From Prillingera fragicola (lineage: Eukaryota; Basidiomycota; Tremellomycetes; Trichosporonales; Trichosporonaceae), in contig BEDY01000007.1 in NCBI GenBank assembly GCA_002335605.1, positions 186,001-250,000 on the forward strand: a DNA stretch of 64,000 nucleotides, in the 5' to 3' direction. The notes below the pieces were generated by a model. The model was not told the DNA's origin, did no database searches, and was given only the letters and a program-made list of their open reading frames with translations. Below are positions 32,667 through 42,886 of the stretch, piece by piece. Made by a program: the position numbers and the translations under genes. Within the stretch, counting starts at the first letter, position 1, and each line of letters starts with the position of its first letter.

Positions 32667-34568
32667 CTACTGCTCGCCGCCCATCTCGCCGCCGCCCTCG
32701 CCCATGGTCTGGACACCGGCACCGGCGCCGGCCTCATCTGGCCTGCGTGCCGAGACAATGTCGTCGACGCGCAACAGCAACGTGGCCGACTCGATGGCCG
32801 TCTTGAGCGTCTGGATCTTGACACTCGCAGACTCCATAAGACCGTACTCCTTCATGTCGACGACCTTGCCAGTGTCGCCGTCGACACCCATCATGTTCTT
32901 GCCCTCGGCGTGGAGGGCACGCAGCTCGGTGAGCGTGCGGATGGCGTTGCCGCCGCAGTTCTGGATCAGCGTGCGGGGGATGACCTCGAGGGCCTCGGCG
33001 ATGGCCTTGTAGGGCGCGCCTGCGACGCCGGGCATGGTCTTGGCCTTCTCGGAGAGAGCGACCGAGATGGCCATCTCGGTGGCACCTCCACCGGGGGCAA
33101 GAATGGGGTTGAAGACAACGTTGCGGGCGACCGACATGGCGTCTGCGAGGTTGCGGTCAATCTCGTTGAGAATGTCCTTCGAAGGACCGCGGAGGAGGAT
33201 GGTGCATGCCTTGGGAGACTTGCAGTCGTCGAGGAAGGTAAAGTATTCGTCGCCGAGCTTCTCAATGTGGAACAGACCGCAGCCCTCGCCAACGTCAGAG
33301 GCGCGCAGGTCGTCGACACGGTTGACAATGGTGGCACCAACAGCACGGGCAATACGGTTGTTGTCCGATTTCCTCACACGACGAATAGCAGTGATAGGGG
33401 GGTCAGCCTTGAGCAGGTAGTGCTGGGCAAGGTCCGAGACACCCTTCTCGGTGAAGACAACGTCGGGCTTGAACTCGATAATCTTGTCGCAAAGCGCCTT
33501 GATCTGCTCCTCCTCAATCTGGAGAACACGGTTCCAGTCCTCCTCCTTGGAAATCTCAATGTTGGTCTGCGACTCTCCCTTCTTGTACTCGAGGGGGCAG
33601 TCGAGGAGAACGATACGGGGGTTGGCGATACGGCGACGCATCTTGGGGTGGGTAACGTCCTTGTTGACCATGACACCACGCAGGACACGCGAGTCCTCGA
33701 TCTCGCCACCGGGCACCTTCTCCACACGCGCGTAACGCTTAATGTCAACGGTCTTGATGTTGAGCGCCTGGTTGCCAGCGGGCTCGGTGCCGCCGACAAG
33801 ACCATTCTCGGCCTCGGCAGTGACAGCGACGGTGCGCACAGCCTCGAGAGCGAGACGGCACATGAGGTCGGACCAGCGCGACACAAACTTGGTGCCAATC
33901 GAGGTCTTGATCAGGGCGAGCATGTCGGTCTCGGACGAAATGTCAACCGGTGCCGAGATCTTGGAAATGGTCTCGAGAGCGTCGTTGAGAGCCTGCTTGA
34001 AGGCGCGGATGATGACGACCGGGTGAATGTTGCGCTCAAGGAGGGGGAGCGAGTAGGCAAGGATCTCACCAGCTGAAAGTTAGCAACGCGTCGGCTCGCA
34101 GTGAACATACCAAGAATGATGACACTGGTAGTACCGTCACCGACCTCCTCGTCCTGGGTACGCGAGAGATCAATCATCGACTTGGCAGCGGGGTGCGCAA
34201 CGTCAATCTCACGCAGGATAGCGTGGCCGTCGTTGGTCAGCCTGAGCGGTCAGTACCGGCCAGTGACGATGCAGCAGAAGGAGCTCACAAAATGCCGCCC
34301 ATGGGGTCGAGAACCATCTTGAGCATGGCCTTGGGGCCGAGACATGTCCTGATGACATCTGCAACGGTCTGTACATGTTAGCAGCTTGCGCACTCGAGCT
34401 GCAACGCACCTTGGCAGCAACAATGTTGGCAGACTGCGCCTTGCGACCCGACTGACGCTCGGGCCCGGTGTCTGTAAAAGTCGACGCGTCAGAACAGTGT
34501 CCTCTACACTGGGATAGTCATTGTGACTCACTCATGACCACCATGGGCATTCCTCCTGGCATGGCCAT
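32667..34568 (-). CDS. CCT3: Chaperonin CCT/TRiC gamma subunit
   Basis: One of eight subunits of the cytosolic TRiC chaperonin, which folds actin and tubulin. Exons 34568-34532, 34471-34410, 34368-34289, 34241-34111 and 34072-32667 encode 571 residues, slightly longer than the usual 540-560 because of a Gly/Glu-rich tail. Group-II chaperonin signatures are present: [25 protein letters not shown] (nucleotide site) and GGGATEM near the C-terminal part. The early exons are short and separated by 38-61 nt introns. It is convergent with the kinase-like gene and divergent from the BRAP2-like gene, sharing an E-box-rich promoter. Confidence 0.96.
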
Positions 34569-35050
34569 CTTGGAGACTTTTGGAAACGGGTAGAGGGTGG
34601 TGGAGGGTGGCGGTGGAAGGAGGGTGGTCGTGGCCGTTCAGCTGCTGTGTGGCGATTCGACTTTCGGGAAAGATGGTAGAAGGTTAAGAGCTGCGCTGTT
34701 GCTCTTGTCTATTGTGTAGGGGGAGTATGTAGAAGCAAACGGCCTCTTGTGCGCGTCGTGTCGAATGCAGTAGAAGTTGAGGATGATGGATGGACCTGGA
34801 CGTGGTCTCAACAATCTCCACCGACGCGTGGCATGCCACCTCACGGAGTTATTTCTGCAAATTCCGCTCAGTGGCACACGTGCATGTAGCGTGCATATCT
34901 CGTGGAGTACACGTGATTTGCGTGGAAACCACGTGAGGTTTGAACCCGTTGCCACCCAAGGACTGCGAGCTGTGCACTGTTCGATGACCACTGCTCATTG
35001 CCATCTTACAACTTGCCACTCCTTCTTCACCCCGAGCATGGCCTAGAGCA
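34569..35050. promoter_or_regulatory. Divergent CCT3/BRAP2 promoter with three CACGTG boxes
   Basis: The 482-bp region between two divergent starts holds three exact CACGTG hexamers within 59 bp, at 34877-34882, 34910-34915 and 34930-34935. These are bHLH sites (Cbf1 class) by general fungal knowledge. They sit nearer the BRAP2-like start (about 115-170 bp upstream of it) and may serve both genes. No gene was seen in the gap. Confidence 0.6.
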
Positions 35051-37154
35051 ATGTCACACCCTCACGGTGACATTTACTCCATCGTCATTCAAGTACATCC
35101 AGATAGCGAAGAAGAACAAGAGCCATCTGTCACCGACGACTGGCGACTAGGCGACATCACCGTCGACTGGGTCGACTTTACACGCGAGAAGAGCACAGAC
35201 AAGCGAGAGCGTAACGGTGAAGGAGAGCGCCTATCACACCGTCGCCAGTCTAAAGAGTACGAACAAGATCCGACCCGTACTGTGCCGGGAGCTGCTCCAG
35301 CAATGACTGCTCATGCGCACCGTGTGAGCAAGCCACATAAACCGTCGCCGGCCAAGCGACGCCCCAAGCCAGCGCCAGAGTCGCCGTCGGACCTCTCACT
35401 TCAACCACTCCTTGGACACATTCCTGGACCCAATCCTGTTGATGCAACTACATCAGACGGCTGCACGGACGTTGGCCGGGGTGTTGTGCACCTCTTTCGC
35501 CACCCTCCACCGGCATCGGTGATTGCGCGACTGAACTCGCCAGGCGAGAGCAGCAGGGGCCCAGATGACCCAGAACAATGGGCCGGAGAGCACGCTGAAG
35601 GTGAGGATGGCAGTCTCATTGCTATCCTCGCCGTGCCGGCATGGATGAGGCCAGCAGACCTGATCGAGTTTCTGGGAGGATGGGTGACTTGTCTCGAGGG
35701 CATGCGCATGATTCGGTAGGTGTGCAAGACAAGGCCAGCGCTGACTCAACAGGGAGGCCACGACACCTAATCGGTCCATTGGGCTTCTCAAGTTCCGGGA
35801 CCCTTTGCAGGCTGCCGACTTTATGGTCATCTTCACCGGCCGTGCCTTCTCGACCCTCGAAGCGCGAGAGACGTGCCATCCTATTCGAATCCACCATTTG
35901 GTGCTGCACAAGCTCGACGACAAGTCAAAGGTGATTCCTATCCCCGGTTTCCCACCATCGGTTTACTCCTCTAGAGCGCGCGAACTGCCGACACTGCTGA
36001 AGGGTGTGCCCCCTGCAGAGTCACGAGAGCTTCCGTCATGCCCTGTCTGTCTGGAACGTCTGGACTCGAGTGTCACCGGTCTCGTCACTCTCCCATGTGC
36101 ACACACCTTTGACTGCGACTGCTTGCGCAAATGGGGAGACTCTCGCTGTCCTGTGTGCCGCGTAAGTCACCTGCTGCTACAGTCAGCGCAGGGCGCGGTG
36201 CCCGCAGACGACCGCGACGAAGCCACGCGCCTGACGCAGTGCCACCTGTGCACTAGCACAGAGAACAACTGGATGTGTGTCGTCTGTGGTGTCGTTGGCT
36301 GTGGCCGCTACAGCAAGGGTCACGCGCGGCGACACTGGAAGGAAACTGGCCACATCCTGGCGATGGAACTGGAAACGCAGCGCGTTTGGGACTACAATGG
36401 TGACAACTATGTGCATCGTTTGATCCAGACTCGCACAGATGGCAAGCTCGTGGAGCTTCCATCTGCCTCCTCGCTGTCGGCGCTCCCCTCTCGCCCTCTT
36501 CCTCTCAACCGGCCGCTTTCAGGCGCAGGCGACCACTCTGGCTCGCCCAGCACACCGGGCTCGCCCAGCCTGAACCCGGAGCACACCCGCAGTGACAGCG
36601 CAGCAGGCGGTCCGTCGAACAACGACGTCGAGAAGATGAGCACCATCGAGGCCATAACCCTGGAATACTCATATCTCCTGTCGTCGCAACTGGAGGCAAT
36701 GCGACAGCACTACGAAGCCGAAGCGGCGGCGCAGCGAAGTCACATTTCGGAACTCGAAGCCGCAGCCGCCCGCGTTCGCGCAGTAGAGGACGCAGCAGCC
36801 GCGGCCGAGGCCCAACGCACCGCAGCGGAAGCAGCGCGCGCCAAAGCCGAGGCACGGGCGGAGAAGGCTCTCTCGCTCGCACGCAGCCTGCAAACCAACC
36901 TCGGCGCCGAGAAATCCATGTCCGAGGGCCTTTCCGTGCGCGTCACCAAGCTCAGGGATGATTTGGACAAGATTCGCGCGGCGAGAGACGAAAAGGCCGC
37001 CCAAGTCGCCGAGCTGAATGAGACTGTCAAGGACCTCATGTTTGCCCTCGAGGCTGGGCAGCGAATTCAGGACGCGGGCGGGGCTGAGGGTGGAGAGGGT
37101 GGGGATTTGGTCATTGTTGGTGGAAACAGTGGGAAGAAGAAGAAGAAGTCGTAG
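35051..37154 (+). CDS. BRAP2/ETP1-type RING and ZnF-UBP protein
   Basis: Two exons, 35051-35715 and 35753-37154, encode 688 residues. Residues 1 to about 200 are disordered; a BRAP2-specific N-terminal domain follows (TGRAFSTLE region). A RING-H2 finger starts at C318 (CPVCLERLD) and includes CAHTFDCDCLRKWG; next is a ubiquitin-binding zinc finger (CHLCTS, WMCVVCGVVGCGRY, GHARRHWKETGH) and a long alanine/glutamate coiled coil (about 505-650) ending in poly-lysine. Family members are cytosolic ubiquitin ligases linked to signalling (mammalian BRAP2) or ethanol tolerance (yeast Etp1). A putative 30-nt intron after the last RING cysteine was considered and rejected. Confidence 0.92.
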
Positions 37155-37290
37155 TGATGCGTGTTTGTAGGATTATGCACTGTACATAGAGTGTCCCCTT
37201 GTGTCGCATTCGAGCCACCACAAGCCAGTGCAGCGATGCAATGCTTCATAAAATCATAACTATGACAACAATATCTCTCCTGACTGTGCT

Positions 37291-38592
37291 CTACTCGCAA
37301 TCCATCGCAACATCTCCACCATCATCAACATCCATCCCCGCACCCATCCCCTCGTCACCGGGGGCAGTAAAGTCCTCATCGTCATCCAGCTCCTCAAACC
37401 GATCATCGTCCATGGGCACCGCCCCGCGCCACTCCCTCACGACGTCGTGCGCAGGCACCCCCCCAAGCGGGCGATAGAGCACCAGGCCCCGCTCCGCAGC
37501 CTTGCCCGCGCGGTACCCCGCTCCGCCGAGGCTCTCCCGCTGCGAGTTCATGAGGTGCGTCAGCAGGGAGGGACTGAGCGTAAACCCCGTCGCGCCGGGT
37601 TGGGCGAGGTGCCGCTGCGTGTCGTAGGTGTACTCTGGTGGGTCGTCGTCGAGCCGCGCCCGTGAGGACGGGGAGCGGGGTTCCTCGACGCTACCGCGCC
37701 GAGAGCTGCCACGGCTCGAGGTCGGGCTTGGGCTCGGGTCGAGGTCGGTCACGACTATGCGGTCCTTTTCCGGCTCATACCACCCTCTTCCCCGTGACAG
37801 CGCCGCGTCCATTTCCGAGTCCGTGTCCATCGGCGCATCGAAGGAGGAGCGGGAACGCTTCGCACGGTGGTCGTCGTCGCTGTGCCTCTTGCGCCGCTTG
37901 GATGGCGTGTCGAGCTCCTCTACGACGACGCCGGGGGTCTGCTGATTCCGCATCGCACGGGCGTGGATTGCCGTTGGAGTCGTAGCGTCGGATTCGCCCT
38001 CTTCTGGAGGATGCTCCACAGCGCTCGGGTGCACGGGGACGCGGGCGCGGACGTGCGGCAGGTGAAAGGTCATGTCCGAGTCGTACTCCTCCTCACTCGG
38101 TGATGTCGACGAGAACGAGCTCGTGCGATGCCATGGCGGCCGGGACCGGCGCTGAGTCGGTGAGTGGTCCGGCAGCAGTTCGACCGCGACGTCGCCGTCA
38201 GCAGGCGGGCCGGTGGGTTCCAAAAGCTCGTCGTCCCCTTCGTCGTTGACAGACGGAGACCGCGCCGGGTCGTAGTGGTCTCGGTCGCTTGGCCAGGAAG
38301 GCGTGGTCTGGCCCGAAGGTGTAATCGACATGGCCTTGAAGCCAGTCTGCAAATTTGGGCGGCGGCGCTTCATCTCTGGCCCGGGCGACCATGACGGAGT
38401 TGGGTCGTCGCCCGAGGCGCGGCGTTTACGTTGTGGAATCGGCGTCGGAGGGGTCGTGGCCGAGGGGGAGCCAAAGGTAAAGTGTTGTGGTGGTGGGGCA
38501 CCAAAGGTGAATGGCGATCCCTGCTGCGGTGGTTGTGGGGGGAAGAGCGGTGGTGGGGAGGTGGTAAAGGTGAATCCCCCCGGGTTGGCCAT
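37291..38592 (-). CDS. Disordered nuclear protein with FG-like motifs
   Basis: A single exon from ATG 38592 encodes 433 residues. The N-terminal part is Pro-rich with FTFGAP and FTFGSP motifs like nucleoporin FG repeats. Two basic blocks (QRKRRASG and SKRRKRH) look like nuclear localisation signals. The rest is Ser/Asp/Glu-rich, with a more ordered block near the C-terminus (GATGFTLSPSLLTHLM...GLVLYRPLG) and an acidic tail. No family was recognised. An upstream frame reaches 38793 but has no ATG, so 38592 is the best start. It converges with the BRAP2-like gene. Confidence 0.7.
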   Translation of the reverse strand: MANPGGFTFTTSPPPLFPPQPPQQGSPFTFGAPPPQHFTFGSPSATTPPTPIPQRKRRASGDDPTPSWSPGPEMKRRRPNLQTGFKAMSITPSGQTTPSWPSDRDHYDPARSPSVNDEGDDELLEPTGPPADGDVAVELLPDHSPTQRRSRPPWHRTSSFSSTSPSEEEYDSDMTFHLPHVRARVPVHPSAVEHPPEEGESDATTPTAIHARAMRNQQTPGVVVEELDTPSKRRKRHSDDDHRAKRSRSSFDAPMDTDSEMDAALSRGRGWYEPEKDRIVVTDLDPSPSPTSSRGSSRRGSVEEPRSPSSRARLDDDPPEYTYDTQRHLAQPGATGFTLSPSLLTHLMNSQRESLGGAGYRAGKAAERGLVLYRPLGGVPAHDVVREWRGAVPMDDDRFEELDDDEDFTAPGDEGMGAGMDVDDGGDVAMDCE

Positions 38593-39586
38593 GATGGGCG
38601 ACGGGGCCGCGGCGAGGTGGCCTGGCGATGGTGGTTGTTGTGCCTGTGTCGCGTCGAGTTGGCCGAGGGGGGGGAGGGGGGGGGAGGGGGGTTGGGTCGG
38701 GGGAGTGACTTGGAAGGAGAACACGATGGGTAGTATTTGTCTATGCAGGGAGGGGAGAACAAGACGACGCGACGAGCAGCAAGAGCACAACAATCACAAG
38801 AGACAGAGATGACGATGGATTCATTGCGAACGATCCAGAACCACACAGGGTGTGACGGAATCAAATGGTACATCAGGCACGAACAGACCTCCACTTTCCA
38901 CGTGCTTCCAGGCACATCTCGCGTGGCACCGAGCATAATGACATTTGTTTACATAATATCACGTGCTACGGGAGGGGCGAGACAGCCCGATTGCACGGAA
39001 GCAGAGTTGGTCCCCATGTGTGTGTCCGGCGGCACTCACCGCCGAGAGAGTGTCTGATCCACGACAACCTGCTACAGAGTGATGAGCAGAGCATGTTGAG
39101 CAGCGTGCACAAGTCTAGACTCTATACTACAGCTGCTGCTTAGCTATCATACATGTTCATGATATGAGCGAAAAACCGGCAGAAGAACGCACGGCTAACC
39201 CCCCAGATGCGCTTACTGCTGTGGTGCATAAATGTTCCCCCCATTTACCACTGGGTGTATCGCGTGACGTCTTCGCCCTCTCGCTGGGTGTCTGTGCGTT
39301 GGTTGGACAAGGTGGTGGCTCTCTTGGCTCTTTTTCCTCTTTCTCTTCTTCTTCCATACACCTTGCTCTGTGCATTCCACTCTTACACTACTGCTGCTGC
39401 TGCACCCTCTTATACCAGCATACAACACACCTGCACACAAATCACATTCCCACAACACAAACTGTCACCACCCAGCACTGCACCCGCCACCCATCAACCC
39501 CACGCTTAATTAAATCCAAAAAACATCATTCACCTTGCCACCGCTTGTCACACGACTTTGCCGATAAGCTCGATTCATCTCACACC
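38593..39586. other. Divergent intergenic region with two CACGTG sites
   Basis: About 1 kb between the nuclear protein (minus) and choline kinase (plus). CACGTG occurs at 38899-38904 and 38960-38965, and a TGACGTC-type sequence lies near 39264. A poly-pyrimidine tract (about 39320-39360) and an A/C-rich leader precede the choline kinase ATG. No gene was seen. Confidence 0.5.
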
Positions 39587-41216
39587 ATGGTCGTAACTCC
39601 CAACAACGTCCCCCTGGACCCCTCCGCCCCGCTCTCGCCGCTGCTCTTGGCTTCCCGCGACTCGAGCAGCAACGTCAACTCGGTGCCCGGTTCCGCCCCA
39701 GGCCGCTCGCCCTCGATGCCCCCCATCATGCGCAAGCTCTCGACTGGCAGCTTTTCAAAGCTGTCCGAGTTTTGGCTAGACGGGCCTCCCAGCGGGCCTG
39801 GTACGCCCCAGACTGAGCAGCCCGGCAGCGGTGTCGATGGCATTGCCAAGATTGATGTCAGCGTCGATGCCAGGTGAGTCGGCAGCAATGATGTCAGAGC
39901 TAACAACAACACAGCGAGTGGCGCCACCCCGTGTTCAAGACCAAGGTGCTCTCGATCCTGCGTCGCCTCAACGTGCCCCAGTGGAACCACAAGAGTCTCA
40001 AGCCCAGCTCGATTCATCTCCAAAAGGTCTCTGGCGCCCTCACCAACGCCGTCTTTTTCGTGTCGTTCAACCCGGCGCCTACTCCCACCTCGCCATCGAT
40101 GTCGCCCATGCTCACGCCGACCATGCCTCCTGCGGATGCCGAGCACCCTACGCCTCTCACCAAGGACCAGTTCCCTCCTACGCTCTTGTTCCGTGTTTAC
40201 GGCCCTTCGTCGGACAACCTTATCGCCCGTGACGAAGAGCTCCGCATCCTGCACGTCCTGAGCACTACCTACGGCCTCGGCCCGACTGTCTTTGGCACTT
40301 TTGGCAACGGACGCGTTGAGCAATTCTTCCCCTCGCGCGCCCTCAAGCCTGACGAGCTCCGCGTCTCCACCATTGCCCGCAGCATTGCGCGCCGCATGCG
40401 CGAGCTTCACTCGGTGGACCTGCGTATGATCGGCTACGAGGAGGGTACCAAGGGCCAGCCCATGATCTGGAACCTACTTTCCGACTGGCTCGAGAAGGCC
40501 GAGGAGACGATCACGTCGCTGCAGACGCTGGGCGGCCGCTGGGAGGTGTACGCTGAGACCTTTTCGCTGCACAAGCTGCGTGACCAGGTCGAGACCTACC
40601 GGAAGTGGGTGATGGAGAACCCCGACAAGGGCAAGGGCATTGTGTTTTCGCGTGAGTTGACTCTACCCCTGGTTCGTACTCAGCTGACGCGTCAGACAAC
40701 GACACTCAGTACGGCAACCTGCTTTTGCTTGACGCCGAGCTTCCGCGCGGCGTCCCCGAGCACCACAAGTACATTGTCATTGACTTTGAGTACGCGTCGC
40801 CCAACTACCGTGGCTACGACATTGCCAACCACTTCCACGAGTGGCGCGCAAACTACCACCACGAGTCGCTGAGCTACTCGCTCAAGCCCCACTTCCCGTA
40901 CCCTACCCGCCAGCAGCGCGACGACTGGTACCGTGCGTACCTCTCTGTGCAGATGAGCGCCGGCGAGGAGGTTGTCGGCCGCCGCGCCGACGTCGACGCC
41001 GCCCTTGTCGAGCAGCTCGAGAAGGAGATGCGCATCTGGTCGCCCGCGCCTTCGGTCATGTGGAGTCTGTGGGGCTTGATCCAGGCCGAGGAGCAGATTA
41101 CCAACATTGCCAACAAGACGCCCAACTACGAGCCCGAGTTTGACTACCTCGCATACTCGCTCGAGCGTCTCGAAATGTTCCGCGACGAGGCGCGTGAGAT
41201 TGGCGTGCCGCTCTAA
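39587..41216 (+). CDS. CKI1: Choline/ethanolamine kinase
   Basis: Phosphorylates choline (and probably ethanolamine) in the Kennedy pathway for phospholipid synthesis, in the cytosol. Exons 39587-39873, 39915-40651 and 40696-41216 encode 514 residues. After a Ser/Pro-rich N-terminus, the choline-kinase core includes the Brenner loop HNDTQYGNLL (H342, D344, split by an intron inside the His codon) and IDFEYAS (D371), both diagnostic. The C-terminal tail FDYLAYSLERLEMFRDE also fits. The gene starts after a divergent, CACGTG-containing promoter. The gene symbol follows yeast naming. Confidence 0.94.
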
Positions 41217-41623
41217 ACGACCTCAGTCACGACTTGACGATAAACTAGAAACAACACAAAAACGGCAGCCCAACCACACCAGGGCGTGCCGCTAATGCAC
41301 AGCAACAACACACACGGTGCGGCCAGGCGTTCACCACGCCTCTCGCTTGCTCGGGTCTCTTTGTGAAAGATCACAAAGTACCATGACGACTGTTTAACAC
41401 GGTTTGGGATTTGGAATGGGTTCTGTATGTATCGGATGTATGGCATTCATGGACGTGTCGGGCAGTGCACATGGGGGCATGACTGACATTGCGTCGTTAT
41501 TCTGTATTCTACAATCATTCTAACAACACTGCTGGGTTTGCTGGCTTTACTCGCTGCTCGCTCACGGCACCCTGCTGTTTACACGCGCGTGGGTCACATG
41601 ACCACCAAAGGCCACGCGCGTCT
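41217..41623. other. Convergent intergenic region
   Basis: The 407 bp between the choline kinase stop and the stop of the small minus-strand gene; nothing recognised. Confidence 0.45.
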
Positions 41624-41902
41624 CTAGTCTGCGAGCATCAGCACCACCCCAGCCCAAACACGCAGCAGGCAGCAAGACGTACGCTCAGCACAAACAGCCT
41701 TGAAAGCATGCGCCGCCCTAAAACATCCAGAGCGCGCACAAAGCGGCCCGCCAACCTTGCGGTTCCCAGCGGCAACAGCAGCCGAGGCCGCGGTGAGGTC
41801 GAGCGTGAGCTGGTCGGGCGAGGAGGCTGCTGAGCTCGTGTTCGCTGTGGAGGTGGGGGCGGGGGCGGGGATGGGTACGGCGGCGGGGGTGAAGACTGGC
41901 AT
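41624..41902 (-). CDS. Small hypothetical protein (74 or 92 residues)
   Basis: From ATG 41902, the frame runs through a Pro/Ala/Thr-rich N-terminus and a compact part with CARSGCFRAAH and KAVCAE (Cys/His-rich, zinc-binding-like). With a 54-nt intron (41682-41629, GTACGT donor, GCTGATG branch) it gives 74 residues ending CAEH; read straight through, the same stop gives 92 residues. Both end at 41624. No family recognised. It shares a promoter of about 270 bp with the divergent plus-strand small gene. Confidence 0.4.
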   Translation of the reverse strand: MPVFTPAAVPIPAPAPTSTANTSSAASSPDQLTLDLTAASAAVAAGNRKVGGPLCARSGCFRAAHAFKAVCAERTSCCLLRVWAGVVLMLAD

Positions 41903-42170
41903 TTCTTGGTGTTGACGGATGTGACGGGTCGTGGGTGGGTGGCAAAACACTGAAGTGACGCGTGGGTTATATGCTTTGGTGAGGCGGGAGCGCGGAGCTT
42001 GCCGCGGCGGTGCCGGGGCCGTGGCTTGGCGCGAGGTTGTAAAGTACACGCATCGCACAGCTTGTGTACGCGTCGGGACTTGGTCTGGTGCCCGCGAGAC
42101 TCTACGGTGTGCAGTGTGCATGTCTTCGCACGCTGGGAGGGAGATAGGAGAGACTCGGGTGCTTATCGTC

Positions 42171-42590
42171 ATGGCCTCACCGGATCAGCGCCAGCGAGGA
42201 ATTCGCAAGAGTGCGGCGCGTGCTTTGCCTCAGAGCAAGAAGCTTGCGCGCAGCTCTGTCAAGCTGTTAGCTACGGCACATGAGGCTCGCCTCGCGTCAG
42301 ATAATCGGCTGAGGTGAGCATGGGTGATCCCCCTGGACTGACGCAGATCGTCGCCTTTGCCACCGAGATTGTCCCGAGATAGCGTCCGACGCGCCAATCT
42401 TCGACGTCGAGAATGCGTTCCTATGCACCCGCAATTCACACACTTTCGTTGTTCTGCACGACCATTGCATTGCAACTTTGTACTGATTCCAGCGGAAACC
42501 AGCCGCACAGCCGGCGGCACTCTTCAGGTCGTGTTGACATTTGGTGCGAAGAGGCGTTGTTTGTTGTTCCTGAACCCAACATCTCGTTAA
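42171..42590 (+). CDS. Small basic hypothetical protein
   Basis: Exons 42171-42313 and 42347-42590, joined through a 33-nt intron with CTGAC branch and gcag acceptor, encode 128 residues. The N-terminal part is Arg/Lys/Ser-rich; a second half has HPQFTHFRCSARPLHC and a beta-like strand pattern. An in-frame ATG farther upstream (about 42120) could extend it by 17 residues. No family recognised; basic composition hints at RNA or ribosome association. Evidence is only frame and splice consensus. Confidence 0.4.
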
Positions 42591-42886
42591 TTATAGTCCT
42601 CGTGCCGTTGGAACCGTTGTGTACACTCCTTGGCGACATGCAGAGAATCCAGCTGCTGGCCTGTTTCTATGCATATCTGGCCAGGTCAGGCTGCATACTC
42701 GCACCTCCAGTTACCAGGGAGGTCGCAAGGGGTGGCCAGACGAGCCAGGGCATGTGGTTGCCTCGGATACTACAGTCGGCAACCAAGCACGACGTCCTGA
42801 CGCCATGTGACGCCGAACCGATCCACAAAAAGTCATCATCCATGCCCCTGCCTGCTGTTCTTCTTCTTCTTCCCAACTAACCCCAG

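Noticed and set aside
32910..34076. 388-codon ORF antisense to CCT3
   Set aside because: Shadow of a strongly biased coding strand; no own domain.
36163..36192. 30-nt GTAAGT...GCAG segment in the BRAP2-like gene as an intron
   Set aside because: It stays in frame, encodes a RVSHLLLQS stretch like other fungal homologues after the RING, has no branch motif and is shorter than any other intron here.
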